Below, one piece after another: positions 7,764-17,633 of a DNA stretch of 64,000 bases (position 1 is its first letter; each line of letters begins with the position of its first letter). Below the pieces are notes generated by a model. It saw only the letters and a list, made by a program, of their open reading frames with translations. It was not told the DNA's origin and did no database searches. The position numbers and the translations under genes were made by a program. Source of the stretch: Gammaproteobacteria bacterium (ex Lamellibrachia satsuma) (GTDB lineage: Bacteria > Pseudomonadota > Gammaproteobacteria > Chromatiales > Chromatiaceae); contig CP053680.1 in NCBI GenBank assembly GCA_019623805.1, forward strand, positions 1,302,001-1,366,000, read 5' to 3'.

Positions 7764-7917
7764 AGCCTGCTCATTTATCCGGCCTCTGCTGGTTGTAACG
7801 AATTACGCCACCAACCGGAAGCATCCACATCCACCTAAACTGTAGCCATCTATTTGTCATCCGATATAGGGCGAAAATAGCTACGGCAACCACACTTTTA
7901 CAAAGCCAAAAAATGAT

Positions 7918-8215
7918 CCTCTACAGGATCAGCAGTTTCATCACCAGGAAGATACTACGGAACTGGATGACCCCGTCCGTCATCAACAGCAGACGTGGGT
8001 TGCTGATGGCGGTTCGGTGGGCATAGCGGGCCAGATAATCAAGCTCCTGTTTCGGTTCACTCAGGCCCGGGCGACTATAGACCACTCAGTCGTTTGGGAT
8101 CAGCCCAAACGGCCTTTAGGGTCTCACAGACTGAAAAGTGACCACGAGATCCACGGACGAAAGGCAATGCTCACCGACCAGCTACAGGCTTTCTATGATA
8201 TTGCTTGCACCATCC
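7918..8215 (-). pseudogene. decayed IS91-family (Y2 HUH) transposase fragment
   Basis: Leftwards from about 8085 the frame reads VVYSRPGLSEPKQELDYLAR then YAHRTAISNPRLLLMTDG. This is the characteristic IS91-type block (WVVYAKxPxxxPxQVLxYLxRYTHRxAISN). The conserved Trp codon before VVY is a TGA stop. Upstream, in another frame, SIAFRPWISW resembles the preceding block, so frameshifts are present. The fragment ends at a TAG near 7921. No IS91 ends were found. The rest of 7764-8430 contains no gene I can support. Confidence 0.6.
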
Positions 8216-8317
8216 ATGTTGTTTTTCCTTCTGGGTAGGTCTCCTGAATGCACATCATCAGCAAGCACCTGGGTCGTAAGAAATACATCGCAACAATACT
8301 CCGTCAGATGAGGTATT

Positions 8318-8342
8318 TCGCGGCGTGAACGCCACTCCTACC
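8318..8342 (-). repeat. single REP palindrome
   Basis: The reverse strand reads GTAGGAGTGGCGTTCACGCC then GCGA, the same design as the paired repeat at 47999-48058 (GCAGGAGCGGCG...GCCGCGA). It fits the short palindromes that RAYT enzymes mobilise. Confidence 0.6.
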
Positions 8343-8432
8343 GAATCATGGCAATGAGATTCCGCGAATTAATATATTTCTTAAAACATTATTATTATCA
8401 ATAAGATAAATAATAATACCACCCAGAGCATT

Positions 8433-8462
8433 CTTGAAAAAAACCTGTTTCGGACCCATTAT
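8433..8462 (+). promoter_or_regulatory. sigma-32 heat-shock promoter of hsp20
   Basis: CTTGAAA (8433-8439) is followed after 14 bases by ACCCATTAT (8454-8462). The E. coli sigma-32 consensus is CTTGAAA, 11-16 bases, CCCCATNT. Only one position of the -10 core differs. It lies about 38 bp before the start of the small heat-shock protein gene. Confidence 0.85.
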
Positions 8463-8499
8463 TAAAGTAGGACAGGGTAAACCTGAAGAGGAGGTCATT

Positions 8500-8937
8500 A
8501 TGAACATCGCACGATATGATCCCTGGCAGATGATGGACGAATGGCGTCGGGATATGGACCGCCCCCTCACCTCACGCGATCGGGATGATATATCCCATGT
8601 GGTTGGCGGCGACTGGGTGCCGGCGGTCGACATCAAGGAAAAGGATGATCGGTATGTACTGCATGCGGATATCCCGGGTGTGGCACCGGAGGATATCGAA
8701 GTCACCATGGAGAATGGCGTTCTGAGTATCCGGGGCGAACGAAAATTCGAGAAGACGGAGGAGAAGGAGAACTACAAGCGTGTCGAACGCGCTCGCGGTG
8801 TTTTCTATCGCCGTTTTACACTCCCGGATCACACCGACCTGGAAGGCATTAAGGCCACCGGAGACAATGGTGTGCTCGAGGTCATCATTCCCAAAACGCC
8901 CATCACATCGCCGAAGCGGATCGAGGTGAACCACTAG
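8500..8937 (+). CDS. small heat-shock protein Hsp20 (alpha-crystallin family)
   Basis: This ATP-independent holdase binds unfolding proteins in the cytoplasm and hands them to DnaK/ClpB. The 145 residues include a short N-terminal arm (MNIARYDPWQMMDEWRRDMD), an alpha-crystallin domain at about 45-135 with GDWVPAVDIKEKDDRYVLHAD and GVLSIRGERK, and the closing GVLEVIIPK; the IxI-type tail is PITSPKRIEV. Start at 8500 has a strong GAGGAGGT site. Transcription should be heat-induced through the sigma-32 promoter at 8433-8462. The gene stands alone and ends at a hairpin shared with rsmI. Confidence 0.95.
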   Translation: MNIARYDPWQMMDEWRRDMDRPLTSRDRDDISHVVGGDWVPAVDIKEKDDRYVLHADIPGVAPEDIEVTMENGVLSIRGERKFEKTEEKENYKRVERARGVFYRRFTLPDHTDLEGIKATGDNGVLEVIIPKTPITSPKRIEVNH

Positions 8938-8944
8938 GCGAATG

Positions 8945-8966
8945 GAAGGGCCGGCAACGGCCCTTC
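8945..8966. terminator. bidirectional terminator between hsp20 and rsmI
   Basis: GAAGGGCCG, GCAA loop, CGGCCCTTC: a perfect 9-bp stem between two convergent stop codons (8937 and 8971). Confidence 0.75.
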
Positions 8967-8970
8967 TGCA

Positions 8971-9819
8971 TTAAGAATCCTGTTTCCAGGCGAGCGCCTG
9001 TTGGTAGAGGGCGTTCTTTTTCTCACCGGTGATCTTCGCTGCCAGTGCAGCAGCCTGCTTTAAGGGCAGTTCATCCAGCAGCACCTTGAGCACCTGTTCG
9101 GTTTCCACAGTCTTTTGATCAGACTGCCCTCTCCCCGCCCCCTGCACCAGGACGACAAACTCGCCCTTCTGCTGATTGGGATCTTCCGCGACGATTTCGA
9201 TCAGCTCATCGAGTCGCCCGCGTAACAGGGTCTCATGCACCTTGGTCAACTCGCGGGCCACCACTGACTCCCGCGCTGCACCAAACACCTCGGCCATATC
9301 CTTGAGAGCAGAGAGTATCCGGTGGCTCGATTCATAGAATACCAGGGTGGCGCTCTCGGCCACCAGATCCTGAAGCCAACGTTGACGGGCAGATGATTGC
9401 CGGGGCGGAAACCCGGCAAAGAGAAAGCGGTCTGTGGGCAAACCCGCCACGGAAAGCGCGCATGTCGCCGCGCTGACCCCAGGCACAGGCACTACCAGGA
9501 TGCCCAGGCGACCCGCCTCCCGCACCAGCGGAAAACCGGGGTCACTGATCAGCGGCGTACCCGCATCCGAGACCAGCGCGAGGGATTGTCCCTCCTCCAA
9601 CTGCCGCAGCAATCGCCCCATCACCTCCCGCTCGTTATGTTCGTGCAGGGCCACCATTTGCGTAGAGATACCGTAGTGTCTGAGCAGGGGACGGGTGTGC
9701 CTTGTGTCCTCCGCCGCAATGAGATCCACCGTCTCCAATACCCTGACGGCACGCACAGAAAAATCATCGAGATTGCCGATTGGGGTGGCAACAACGTAAA
9801 GTACGCCCTTTGACAACAT
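8971..9819 (-). CDS. rsmI: 16S rRNA 2'-O-ribose C1402 methyltransferase RsmI
   Basis: SAM-dependent methyltransferase of the tetrapyrrole-methylase fold that 2'-O-methylates C1402 in the 16S rRNA decoding centre. The N-terminus has the family blocks LYVVATPIGNLDDFSVRAV and LIAAEDTRHTRPLL, later LVSDAGTPLISDPGFPLVR and VVPVPGVSAATCALSVAGLP. Length 282 is normal. It is divergent from lpoA with a 57-bp gap, as in E. coli (yraL/yraM), so regulatory signals are probably shared. Confidence 0.96.
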   Translation of the reverse strand: MLSKGVLYVVATPIGNLDDFSVRAVRVLETVDLIAAEDTRHTRPLLRHYGISTQMVALHEHNEREVMGRLLRQLEEGQSLALVSDAGTPLISDPGFPLVREAGRLGILVVPVPGVSAATCALSVAGLPTDRFLFAGFPPRQSSARQRWLQDLVAESATLVFYESSHRILSALKDMAEVFGAARESVVARELTKVHETLLRGRLDELIEIVAEDPNQQKGEFVVLVQGAGRGQSDQKTVETEQVLKVLLDELPLKQAAALAAKITGEKKNALYQQALAWKQDS

Positions 9820-9876
9820 AGATACCTATTTAACAGGAGCTGGCCGGATTCCCATCCTGCACACCCGGCCGAGACC

Positions 9877-11894
9877 ATGCAAGTGATTCAACGTATTTCG
9901 CCGCTACTGCTGACCCTCTCCCTGCTGCTTCTGTTCCAGGGCTGCACTGCACCAGTCACAAAACCCGATGTCGAACCTGAAAAGGAAGCGGTCATCCTGC
10001 GGCAGCAGGCCGATAGCCTCATCGAAGCTAAATCGTTTGCCGCAGCGGCTGTGCTGATCGAGTCACTGGCCCGCGACAGCCTTCCCCCCCGGCGGGAGGA
10101 TCTGCTGCTGGAGGCGGCGGAGGCCTGGGCCAAGGCAGGTAATTGGGAAAAGAGTGAATCCCTGACCAATGAGATCCGCAGCCCCGGCAGCGATGCAGAG
10201 TTCATCCTGCGGCTGCGTATGCTGCAGGCAGAAAGACTGTTGCAACTGGGCCAGGTCGATCAGGCACTGGACCTGATGCAACCTCCCCCAGGTCCAGAAA
10301 GCTCTCTCGGTCTGCGCCAGCGGTTTCACCAAAACGTTGCGGAGAGTTTTCGCCTCGTGGGCAATCTTCTTGAGAGTGCCCGGGAGCTGGGCGAACTCGA
10401 TATGTTATTGCTCGACCCCGAGCGCCGCCTGAAGAATCAGGCCATGCTGATTCAGACCCTCTCCGCCATGACTGATACTGCACTGGCACTGCTGCAGCCG
10501 GATCCACCAGGCACCTTGGGCGGCTGGATGGACCTTGCCCGGATCGTCAAGAACCGTGGCGACGACCCGGCCGTTGTCGAGACACGATTGGATGCCTGGC
10601 GGGAGGAGTACCAAAACCATCCCGCCCTCCCGTCACTGCTTGTCGGCTATTTCGATCAGGACAAGTCTCTGCTTGAACAGGTCAGTCACATCGCAATACT
10701 TCTGCCCCGTACCGGCCCTTACGCCAAAGTGGCTGCCGCCGCGCGCGACGGGTTCATGTCGGCCTGGTATCAGCGGCCGGCAAATAACCGTCCTGAACTG
10801 CGTTTTTATGACAGCAGCGACCCCACCAAGATCATCGATACCTATCAGCTGGCAATCGACCAAGGCGCAAAAACGGCGGTCGGACCGATCAGCAAGGCGG
10901 CGCTCAAGGCCCTGCTGCAAATGGAAAACTTCGAGATCCCGCTGCTTGCCCTCAACCGGACAAACGGCGAGCCCCATCCATCCACAAACTTCTACCAGTT
11001 TGGCCTCTCGCCAGAGGATGAAGCTGAGCAGATAGCCGAACGCGCCTGGCTCGATGGTTTCGGCAACGCCTTGGTACTGACACCAACGGGAAGCTGGGGC
11101 GACCGGATCTATGAAAGCTTTCGGGAACGTTGGGAATCACTTGGCGGCCGGACAGTCGAACAGCAGTCCTACATCGCCAAGGAGAACGATTTCTCCACTC
11201 CCATCCGAAAACTGCTCAATATCGATGAGAGCAACGCCCGCAAGCAGGCAGTACAACAGGTGCTGGGGGAGTCTTTGGAATACGAGCCGAGGCGCCGGGC
11301 AGATGCCGACTTCATCTTCCTCGCCGCCCGCCCACAAAATGCACGACAACTGCGTCCTCAACTGCAGTTCCACCATGCAGGGGATCTGCCGGTCTATGCC
11401 ACCTCCCACATCTTCAGCGGCAAACAGGCGCAGGAGAAAGACAAGGATATCGGCAAGATCAAATTTGTCGACATTCCCTGGCTGTTGGAAGATGACCATC
11501 AGCAACCCCTGTCGCGCAGCAATCTGGCGAAGCTTCTGCCGGGGGTGGAAGAGCGTTATACCCGGCTCTACGCCATGGGCATTGATGCCTTCAATCTGCT
11601 GCCCCACCTGCATCAGTTGAGTGATCAACCTGGACTCACACAGGACGGCAAAACCGGCAACCTCTACATCGATACCTCCAACCGCCTGCATCGCCAGCTC
11701 GCCTGGGCTGAAATGGCGGATGGCAAAGTCAGGATAAGCGGCTTCGCTCCCCGCATGGAGGTGCCGGAAAACACACCATCCTCTAATCAGCCAATCCAGG
11801 GTTTACCTGACGAATCCACTACAATCACGACGGACAACCTGCCTCAAGAGACGGTTGAAACCTCCGTTACCCCAAGCATGGCCCCACAGAGGCC

Positions 11895-11898
<4 letters not shown>
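9877..11898 (+). CDS. lpoA: penicillin-binding protein activator LpoA
   Basis: Outer-membrane lipoprotein that reaches through the periplasm and stimulates the transpeptidase activity of PBP1A. The signal peptide ends in a lipobox (LLFQGCTAP, Cys at about residue 23). An N-terminal TPR-like helical domain (about 40-270) is followed by a periplasmic-binding-protein-like domain beginning HIAILLPRTGPYAKVAAAAR (about 270-620). A Pro/Thr-rich tail ends the protein. Length 673 agrees with the family. Its 3' end overlaps yraN by 4 bp, starting a conserved four-gene operon. Confidence 0.95.
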
Positions 11899-12870
<972 letters not shown>

Positions 12871-12871
12871 A

Positions 12872-13456
12872 ATGCAGCAATCAAAATCGATCATCCTCGC
12901 CATCGTTCTGCTCACCGGTTCGCTACTGCAAGGCTGCGCCGCTGTCATCGTCGGCGGCGCGGCCACCACAGCCAGTGTGGCCCATGATCGCCGCACTGCC
13001 GGTGTCATCGTGGAAGATCAATCCATCGAACTAAAAGCGATGGAGCGACTCGGCAGCGATGACTATCTCAACGAACACAGCAAAATCAGCGTCACCAGTT
13101 ATAACATGGTGCTGCTGCTCACCGGCCAGGCCGAGACAGATGCGCTCCGTGCCAAGGCGGAGCAGACGGTAAAAAGCGTTGAACGCGTCCGCCGGGTGGT
13201 CAATGAGCTGGAGATCGGTACCGCAGCCTCCATTGGGGAGCGGACCCGCGACTCGGCCCTCACCACCGAGGTGAAATTCAAGCTGACCAGTGTCGACCTG
13301 CCCGATTTTGATACCCTGCGGGTCAAGGTCGTCACGGAGCGCGGCGTTGTCTTTCTGATGGGACTCCTCACCCAGGCCGAAGGCGATGCAGTGACCGATC
13401 TGGTCCGGCACATCAGCGGGGTTCGCCGGGTGGTGCGGGTTTTCGAGTACATCTAG
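12872..13456 (+). CDS. dolP: outer-membrane BON-domain lipoprotein DolP (YraP)
   Basis: Envelope-integrity lipoprotein with two BON domains. Start ATG at 12872 gives a signal peptide and lipobox (TGSLLQGCAAV, Cys about residue 23) followed by the typical GGAATTASVAHDRRTAGVIVED segment. BON1 covers about 45-110 (...NMVLLLTGQAE...VNELEIG), BON2 about 120-190 (DSALTTEVKFKL...GVVFLMGLLTQAE). E. coli DolP binds anionic phospholipid and supports BamA. It starts 1 base after the diaA stop, so the two are translationally close. Confidence 0.94.
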   Translation: MQQSKSIILAIVLLTGSLLQGCAAVIVGGAATTASVAHDRRTAGVIVEDQSIELKAMERLGSDDYLNEHSKISVTSYNMVLLLTGQAETDALRAKAEQTVKSVERVRRVVNELEIGTAASIGERTRDSALTTEVKFKLTSVDLPDFDTLRVKVVTERGVVFLMGLLTQAEGDAVTDLVRHISGVRRVVRVFEYI

Positions 13457-13468
13457 ATTGAACCCAGG

Positions 13469-14854
13469 TTGAACACCTCATCACTGCGCAAGGCCCTGGC
13501 GGGGATCGTCGGCAACGACTCGGTATTTACCGACCCCGCCGACTGCCTGCCCTATGGCTACGATAACAGCCGCTTGCAGGCAATGCCGCAAGCGGTGGTC
13601 TTCGCCACCGAACACTCGCAGGTGGCGGCACTCGCCCGTTTCTGCCACGAGCAACGGATCAGCCTGGTTGCCAGAGGCACGGGAACCGGCACCACCGGCG
13701 CCACTGTACCCATCGAGGGCGGCGTCCTGCTCTCCCTGGAACGCATGAATCGTATCCTGGAGATCGATCCCGACAACCGCCTGGCCAAGGTGGAGCCAGG
13801 GGTTACCAATCAGATGCTGCAGACGGCACTGGCGGAAAAGGGTTTTTTCTGGCCACCAGACCCAACCAGCGCATCGATCTGCACCATCGGCGGAAACCTT
13901 GCCTACAATTCCGCGGGTCCCCGGGCGGTAAAATATGGAACTCCCCGCGAGAACACCCTCGGCCTCAGAGCCGTCCTCGGCAACGGCCAAACCATCCACA
14001 CCGGAGTCAATACCACCAAGGGCGTGGTGGGTTACGACCTCACCCGCCTGCTGATCGGTTCCGAGGGTACGCTGGGTCTGATAACAGAAGCCACCCTCAA
14101 GCTGACTCCGCTGCCGGAGACCAAACGAACCCTGCAGGCCAATTACAAGGATATCCACGCCGCCGCGCATGCGGTTTCCGCCATCATGGCACAGCCTGTT
14201 ACCCCCTGTGCGCTGGAGTTCATGGACGGTGCGGCACTGGCAATGGTACGGGACTTTTCGGATCTCGAACTCGATCCCGCGGTGGGTGCCCTGTTGATGA
14301 TCGAGGTGGATGGCCCCGCACACAGCATTGAGAATGAGACCGCTGCCATCTCAGAAGCGGCATCCAATCCGGGACTGCTGGAGATACACACCGCAGAGAC
14401 AACTGAGGCAGTCGTTTCACTCTGGAAGACCCGCAAGGCGCTCTCACCGGCACTGCGCAATGTGGCACCCAAAAAGATCAATGAGGATGTGGTGGTGCCC
14501 GTCTCTCGCATCCCCGATCTGATAGGCGGCCTGGAGAGACTCTCCGCTGACACCGGCATCACCATCATCAACTTCGGCCATGCCGGAAATGGCAATATCC
14601 ATGTCAACCTGCTGTTGGACCCGGATGACCCTGAGCAGATGAGCCTTGGCGAGATGTGCCTGAGCCGCCTTTTCGATCTGACCCTGAGCCTCGGCGGCAC
14701 CCTCTCCGGTGAACATGGTATCGGTCTGGTCAAACAGCCCTATATCGATCGTGAGATCGATCCGGTTACCCTGGAACTGATGCGTTGCATCAAACGTCAG
14801 TTCGATCCGCGGAATATTCTCAATCCGGGAAAAGTGTTCCCCAGCATCTCTTAG
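13469..14854 (+). CDS. FAD-linked 2-hydroxyacid oxidase, GlcD/DLD type
   Basis: Oxidises a 2-hydroxyacid such as glycolate or D-lactate with FAD. The PCMH FAD-binding domain (about 30-215) shows [40 protein letters not shown] and [20 protein letters not shown]; the FAD-oxidase C domain ends with [15 protein letters not shown] and [15 protein letters not shown]. No GlcE/GlcF genes follow, so it may act alone. The start is a TTG at 13469, 12 bases after the dolP stop. In an autotroph with RuBisCO, glycolate from oxygenation is a reasonable substrate; this is inference. Confidence 0.88.
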   Translation: MNTSSLRKALAGIVGNDSVFTDPADCLPYGYDNSRLQAMPQAVVFATEHSQVAALARFCHEQRISLVARGTGTGTTGATVPIEGGVLLSLERMNRILEIDPDNRLAKVEPGVTNQMLQTALAEKGFFWPPDPTSASICTIGGNLAYNSAGPRAVKYGTPRENTLGLRAVLGNGQTIHTGVNTTKGVVGYDLTRLLIGSEGTLGLITEATLKLTPLPETKRTLQANYKDIHAAAHAVSAIMAQPVTPCALEFMDGAALAMVRDFSDLELDPAVGALLMIEVDGPAHSIENETAAISEAASNPGLLEIHTAETTEAVVSLWKTRKALSPALRNVAPKKINEDVVVPVSRIPDLIGGLERLSADTGITIINFGHAGNGNIHVNLLLDPDDPEQMSLGEMCLSRLFDLTLSLGGTLSGEHGIGLVKQPYIDREIDPVTLELMRCIKRQFDPRNILNPGKVFPSIS

Positions 14855-15013
14855 TTTTGTGACCCGGGTTTCAGATTCCGGCCGTTCTGCCGACTCAGTG
14901 TGAAGTAGTTCCTAAATATTCCTGTTTTCGGTCGTAATCTGAAATCACAGGAGAGAGATAGAACCAGGGAGAGGCCAATCAGATCCGGTAACGACTTCGC
15001 AGAGGCAATCAAC

Positions 15014-15433
15014 ATGAACAACCTGAGACAAAAATCCTTGAGCTTGGCCCTGCTGCTTGCGATTAGTACCGCCTCGACCTGCATTGTCGCAGAAGAGCGG
15101 ACCCTGACCGTCGATGAAGAGGGTTTCTGCACCAGTCTCAGAACGGTAGACACCTCAATTCTGTCGAAACAGCTTCGTAACCTGCAACAGAATCTGAAAA
15201 ACCAGCAAATCACGCTTCAGCAACGCGTAGAGAAAGGCGCCTTTGGAGTCCTCGATGTCGCCATCACAATTCTTGCCCCTGGCGGCCTGGTCTACGCCGC
15301 AGTCAAGCAGCAGACCCACTTTCAGGCGAAAAATCAGCTCGCACAAGTCTCGACCGATATGAATCAACTCTCTGTCGATCTGCTGAACTTCAACGAGGTC
15401 GACGGCAGCTATCAGGTAGCCGCTCTGCAATAA
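15014..15433 (+). CDS. small periplasmic protein of unknown function
   Basis: I do not recognise it. 139 residues with a signal peptide (LSLALLLAISTASTCIVAEE, cleavage near IVA). A Gln/Asn-rich helical stretch (SKQLRNLQQNLKNQQITLQQ) precedes a hydrophobic patch (GVLDVAITILAPGGLVYAAV) that could be membrane-associated. AGGC lies 8 bases before the start. It ends before a strong terminator and has no operon partner. Confidence 0.6.
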   Translation: MNNLRQKSLSLALLLAISTASTCIVAEERTLTVDEEGFCTSLRTVDTSILSKQLRNLQQNLKNQQITLQQRVEKGAFGVLDVAITILAPGGLVYAAVKQQTHFQAKNQLAQVSTDMNQLSVDLLNFNEVDGSYQVAALQ

Positions 15434-15477
15434 GACCGCATTCAGCCTACTGGCCCGGCCAAGCATGGCGGATCAGG

Positions 15478-15512
15478 CAATAAAAAACCGGTATCAAGCC
15501 GGTTTTTTATTG
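15478..15512. terminator. bidirectional Rho-independent terminator
   Basis: CAATAAAAAACCGG (15478-15491) pairs perfectly with CCGGTTTTTTATTG (15499-15512), loop 7. A/T tails on both sides serve the gene ending at 15433 and the SulP gene ending at 15532. Confidence 0.88.
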
Positions 15513-15531
15513 CCTGTCAGTGATTTAAAGA

Positions 15532-17292
15532 TCAATCAACCTGACGCCGCAGCGGGCACTGGGTGCGATCATAATCATCACCCAAACCATCCCAGGCATA
15601 GTTCAAAGCGAACTGGATACGCGAGAAGAAATGGTCCGGCCCAATCTCTTCAAGCAGGTGAGTACTACGGATAGTATCCATAAACTGCTTCTTCATCCGC
15701 GCCACCAGAAATTCGATATTGTTCGATTTCAGACGCTCGGCCAGATGGCGCATCACCTCTTCCCCGGTGGAGTCGATCTGGTTGATGCCCTCACCATCGA
15801 TTACGATGTAACGCAGGTTGGGTTTACTCGCCACTAACTCCAACACCTTGTCCTCAAAGTATCCGGCATTGGCAAAATAGAGCGAACCATCGAAACGCAA
15901 TAACTGGATATAGTCACTGGTGGGCAGCGGATGCACGCTGATATCCCGCATGGTCCCATCATGATAGCGGGAGAGCACTGCCACGCGCGGGCGCATGGAA
16001 CGCACGATGAAAAGTGCAATGGAGAGTACCAGACCCACCAAAATACCGATCTCCAGATGCGGTGCCATATAAAGCGTGAGCAACATGGTGACTACCGCCA
16101 CGATCGCATCCTGCTTTTCAGCTTTCCAGGCATGGATGATCGGTTCAATCTTGATCAAATTGATAACCGCTAGAATGATAACGGAAGCCAGCGTCGCCTG
16201 TGGCAGATGGTAGAGCAGCGGAGTCAGGAACAGCAGTGTCAAACCAACCACCAGGCCCGTGACGACCGAGGAGAAACCGGTGACTGCCCCGTTGTCGATA
16301 TTGACGGCGGAGCGGGAGAAGGAACCGGAAACCGGATAGCCGGAGAAGAGACCGGAGGTGATGTTACTCAGGCCCTGTCCAATCAGCTCCTGGTTGGCAT
16401 CCAGCTTCTGGCGAGTACGTGCAGCCATCGCCTTGGCAATGGATATGGCCTCCATGAAGCCGATCAGTGAAATGATCACCGCAGTGGCCATCAACTGGGT
16501 GGCTATGTCCCAGTCGATGCCGCTGGGTAAGGAGATGGGAGGTAGTCCAGCAGGGATACTGCCCACAACCTTGCCACCCATTCCACCTTCAAAACCGAGC
16601 AACCAGGCCCCGACGGTAGTCACCACCACAGCCGCCAGCACGTTGGGGATCTTCGGCATATATTTCTTTAGCCCAACCATAATACCGATGGCCACCACGG
16701 CAAATGCCAGCGTCGCCATGTGCGTCCCATCCACGGCCGCAACAAGCACGTTGTAGACTTTCTCATAGTGGTGGGGTGCACTCTCTGCGGTCACGCCGAA
16801 CAGCTTGCTCAACTGGGAGGTGGCAATGATGATGGCTCCGGCATTCGTGAAGCCGACCACCACGGGGTGGGAGAGCAGATCGACCAGCACGCCAAGACGC
16901 AGCAGACCGAGCGAGATTTGAAATACACCGACGAATAGCGCCAACAGCACCGCATAGATGAGGAATCCCTCTGGATTGGCTGCGGCGATCGGTTCCAGTG
17001 CCGCCGCTGTCATCAGGGAGACCACTGCGACGGGCCCCGTTGCCAACTGTCGGGATGAGCCGAAGAAGGCCGCGATCATAGGCGGCAGAAAGGAAGCGTA
17101 AAGACCGTAATAGGCGGGCAAACCTGCCAACTGAGCATAGGCCATGGACTGGGGGACCAGCACCAGCGCAACAGTGATGCCCGCAAGAATATCGGCCTTC
17201 AGGATCTTGCCGTCGCGCAGTTCGCCGATCCATCCGAAGAACGGCAGGAAACATTGCCGCAAGTAAGCGACTACGTCGTTTAGCCCAATCAC
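15532..17292 (-). CDS. SulP/SLC26 family anion transporter with STAS domain
   Basis: Inner-membrane anion carrier of 586 residues. The N-terminus has the SulP signature (DILAGITVALVLVPQSMAYA then QLAGLPAYYGLYASFLPPMI), followed by about 12-14 membrane helices and a C-terminal cytoplasmic STAS domain (about 440-560; LLRFDGSLYFANAGYFEDKV, YIVIDGEGINQIDSTGEEV). SulP members carry sulfate or, as in BicA, bicarbonate with Na+. It diverges from the Na+/H+ antiporter gene nhaD and lies near phosphoribulokinase and RuBisCO genes, making dissolved-inorganic-carbon uptake as likely as sulfate transport. The sequence alone cannot decide. Confidence 0.93.
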   Translation of the reverse strand: MIGLNDVVAYLRQCFLPFFGWIGELRDGKILKADILAGITVALVLVPQSMAYAQLAGLPAYYGLYASFLPPMIAAFFGSSRQLATGPVAVVSLMTAAALEPIAAANPEGFLIYAVLLALFVGVFQISLGLLRLGVLVDLLSHPVVVGFTNAGAIIIATSQLSKLFGVTAESAPHHYEKVYNVLVAAVDGTHMATLAFAVVAIGIMVGLKKYMPKIPNVLAAVVVTTVGAWLLGFEGGMGGKVVGSIPAGLPPISLPSGIDWDIATQLMATAVIISLIGFMEAISIAKAMAARTRQKLDANQELIGQGLSNITSGLFSGYPVSGSFSRSAVNIDNGAVTGFSSVVTGLVVGLTLLFLTPLLYHLPQATLASVIILAVINLIKIEPIIHAWKAEKQDAIVAVVTMLLTLYMAPHLEIGILVGLVLSIALFIVRSMRPRVAVLSRYHDGTMRDISVHPLPTSDYIQLLRFDGSLYFANAGYFEDKVLELVASKPNLRYIVIDGEGINQIDSTGEEVMRHLAERLKSNNIEFLVARMKKQFMDTIRSTHLLEEIGPDHFFSRIQFALNYAWDGLGDDYDRTQCPLRRQVD

Positions 17293-17633
17293 TGTAACCC
17301 CCTGAAAAAAATAAAGTTAATTACCACTATCTAGCTACAGAATGAGCAGCGGAATCCTACGATGAGGAATGCCTGACACCCTGTATTCCAGCAAACCGAC
17401 CCAGCGCTGCCCATCGATAATTCGGGTAGCAGATAAGTTTATCCTAATTAACTACTTTTTACGAGGGCACACCGACTAGTAATGCAGCGATTCAATAAAT
17501 CTGCAGTAACATACGCTAAAGTGATATAAAATCCTGCCGTTACTAAAGGACATGAAGGCAGCATCTCGACTATAATGTCGCCCGCAAAATGATGCCAATC
17601 ACGACACTAATAACTTCCAAAGGAGCAAGCGCC

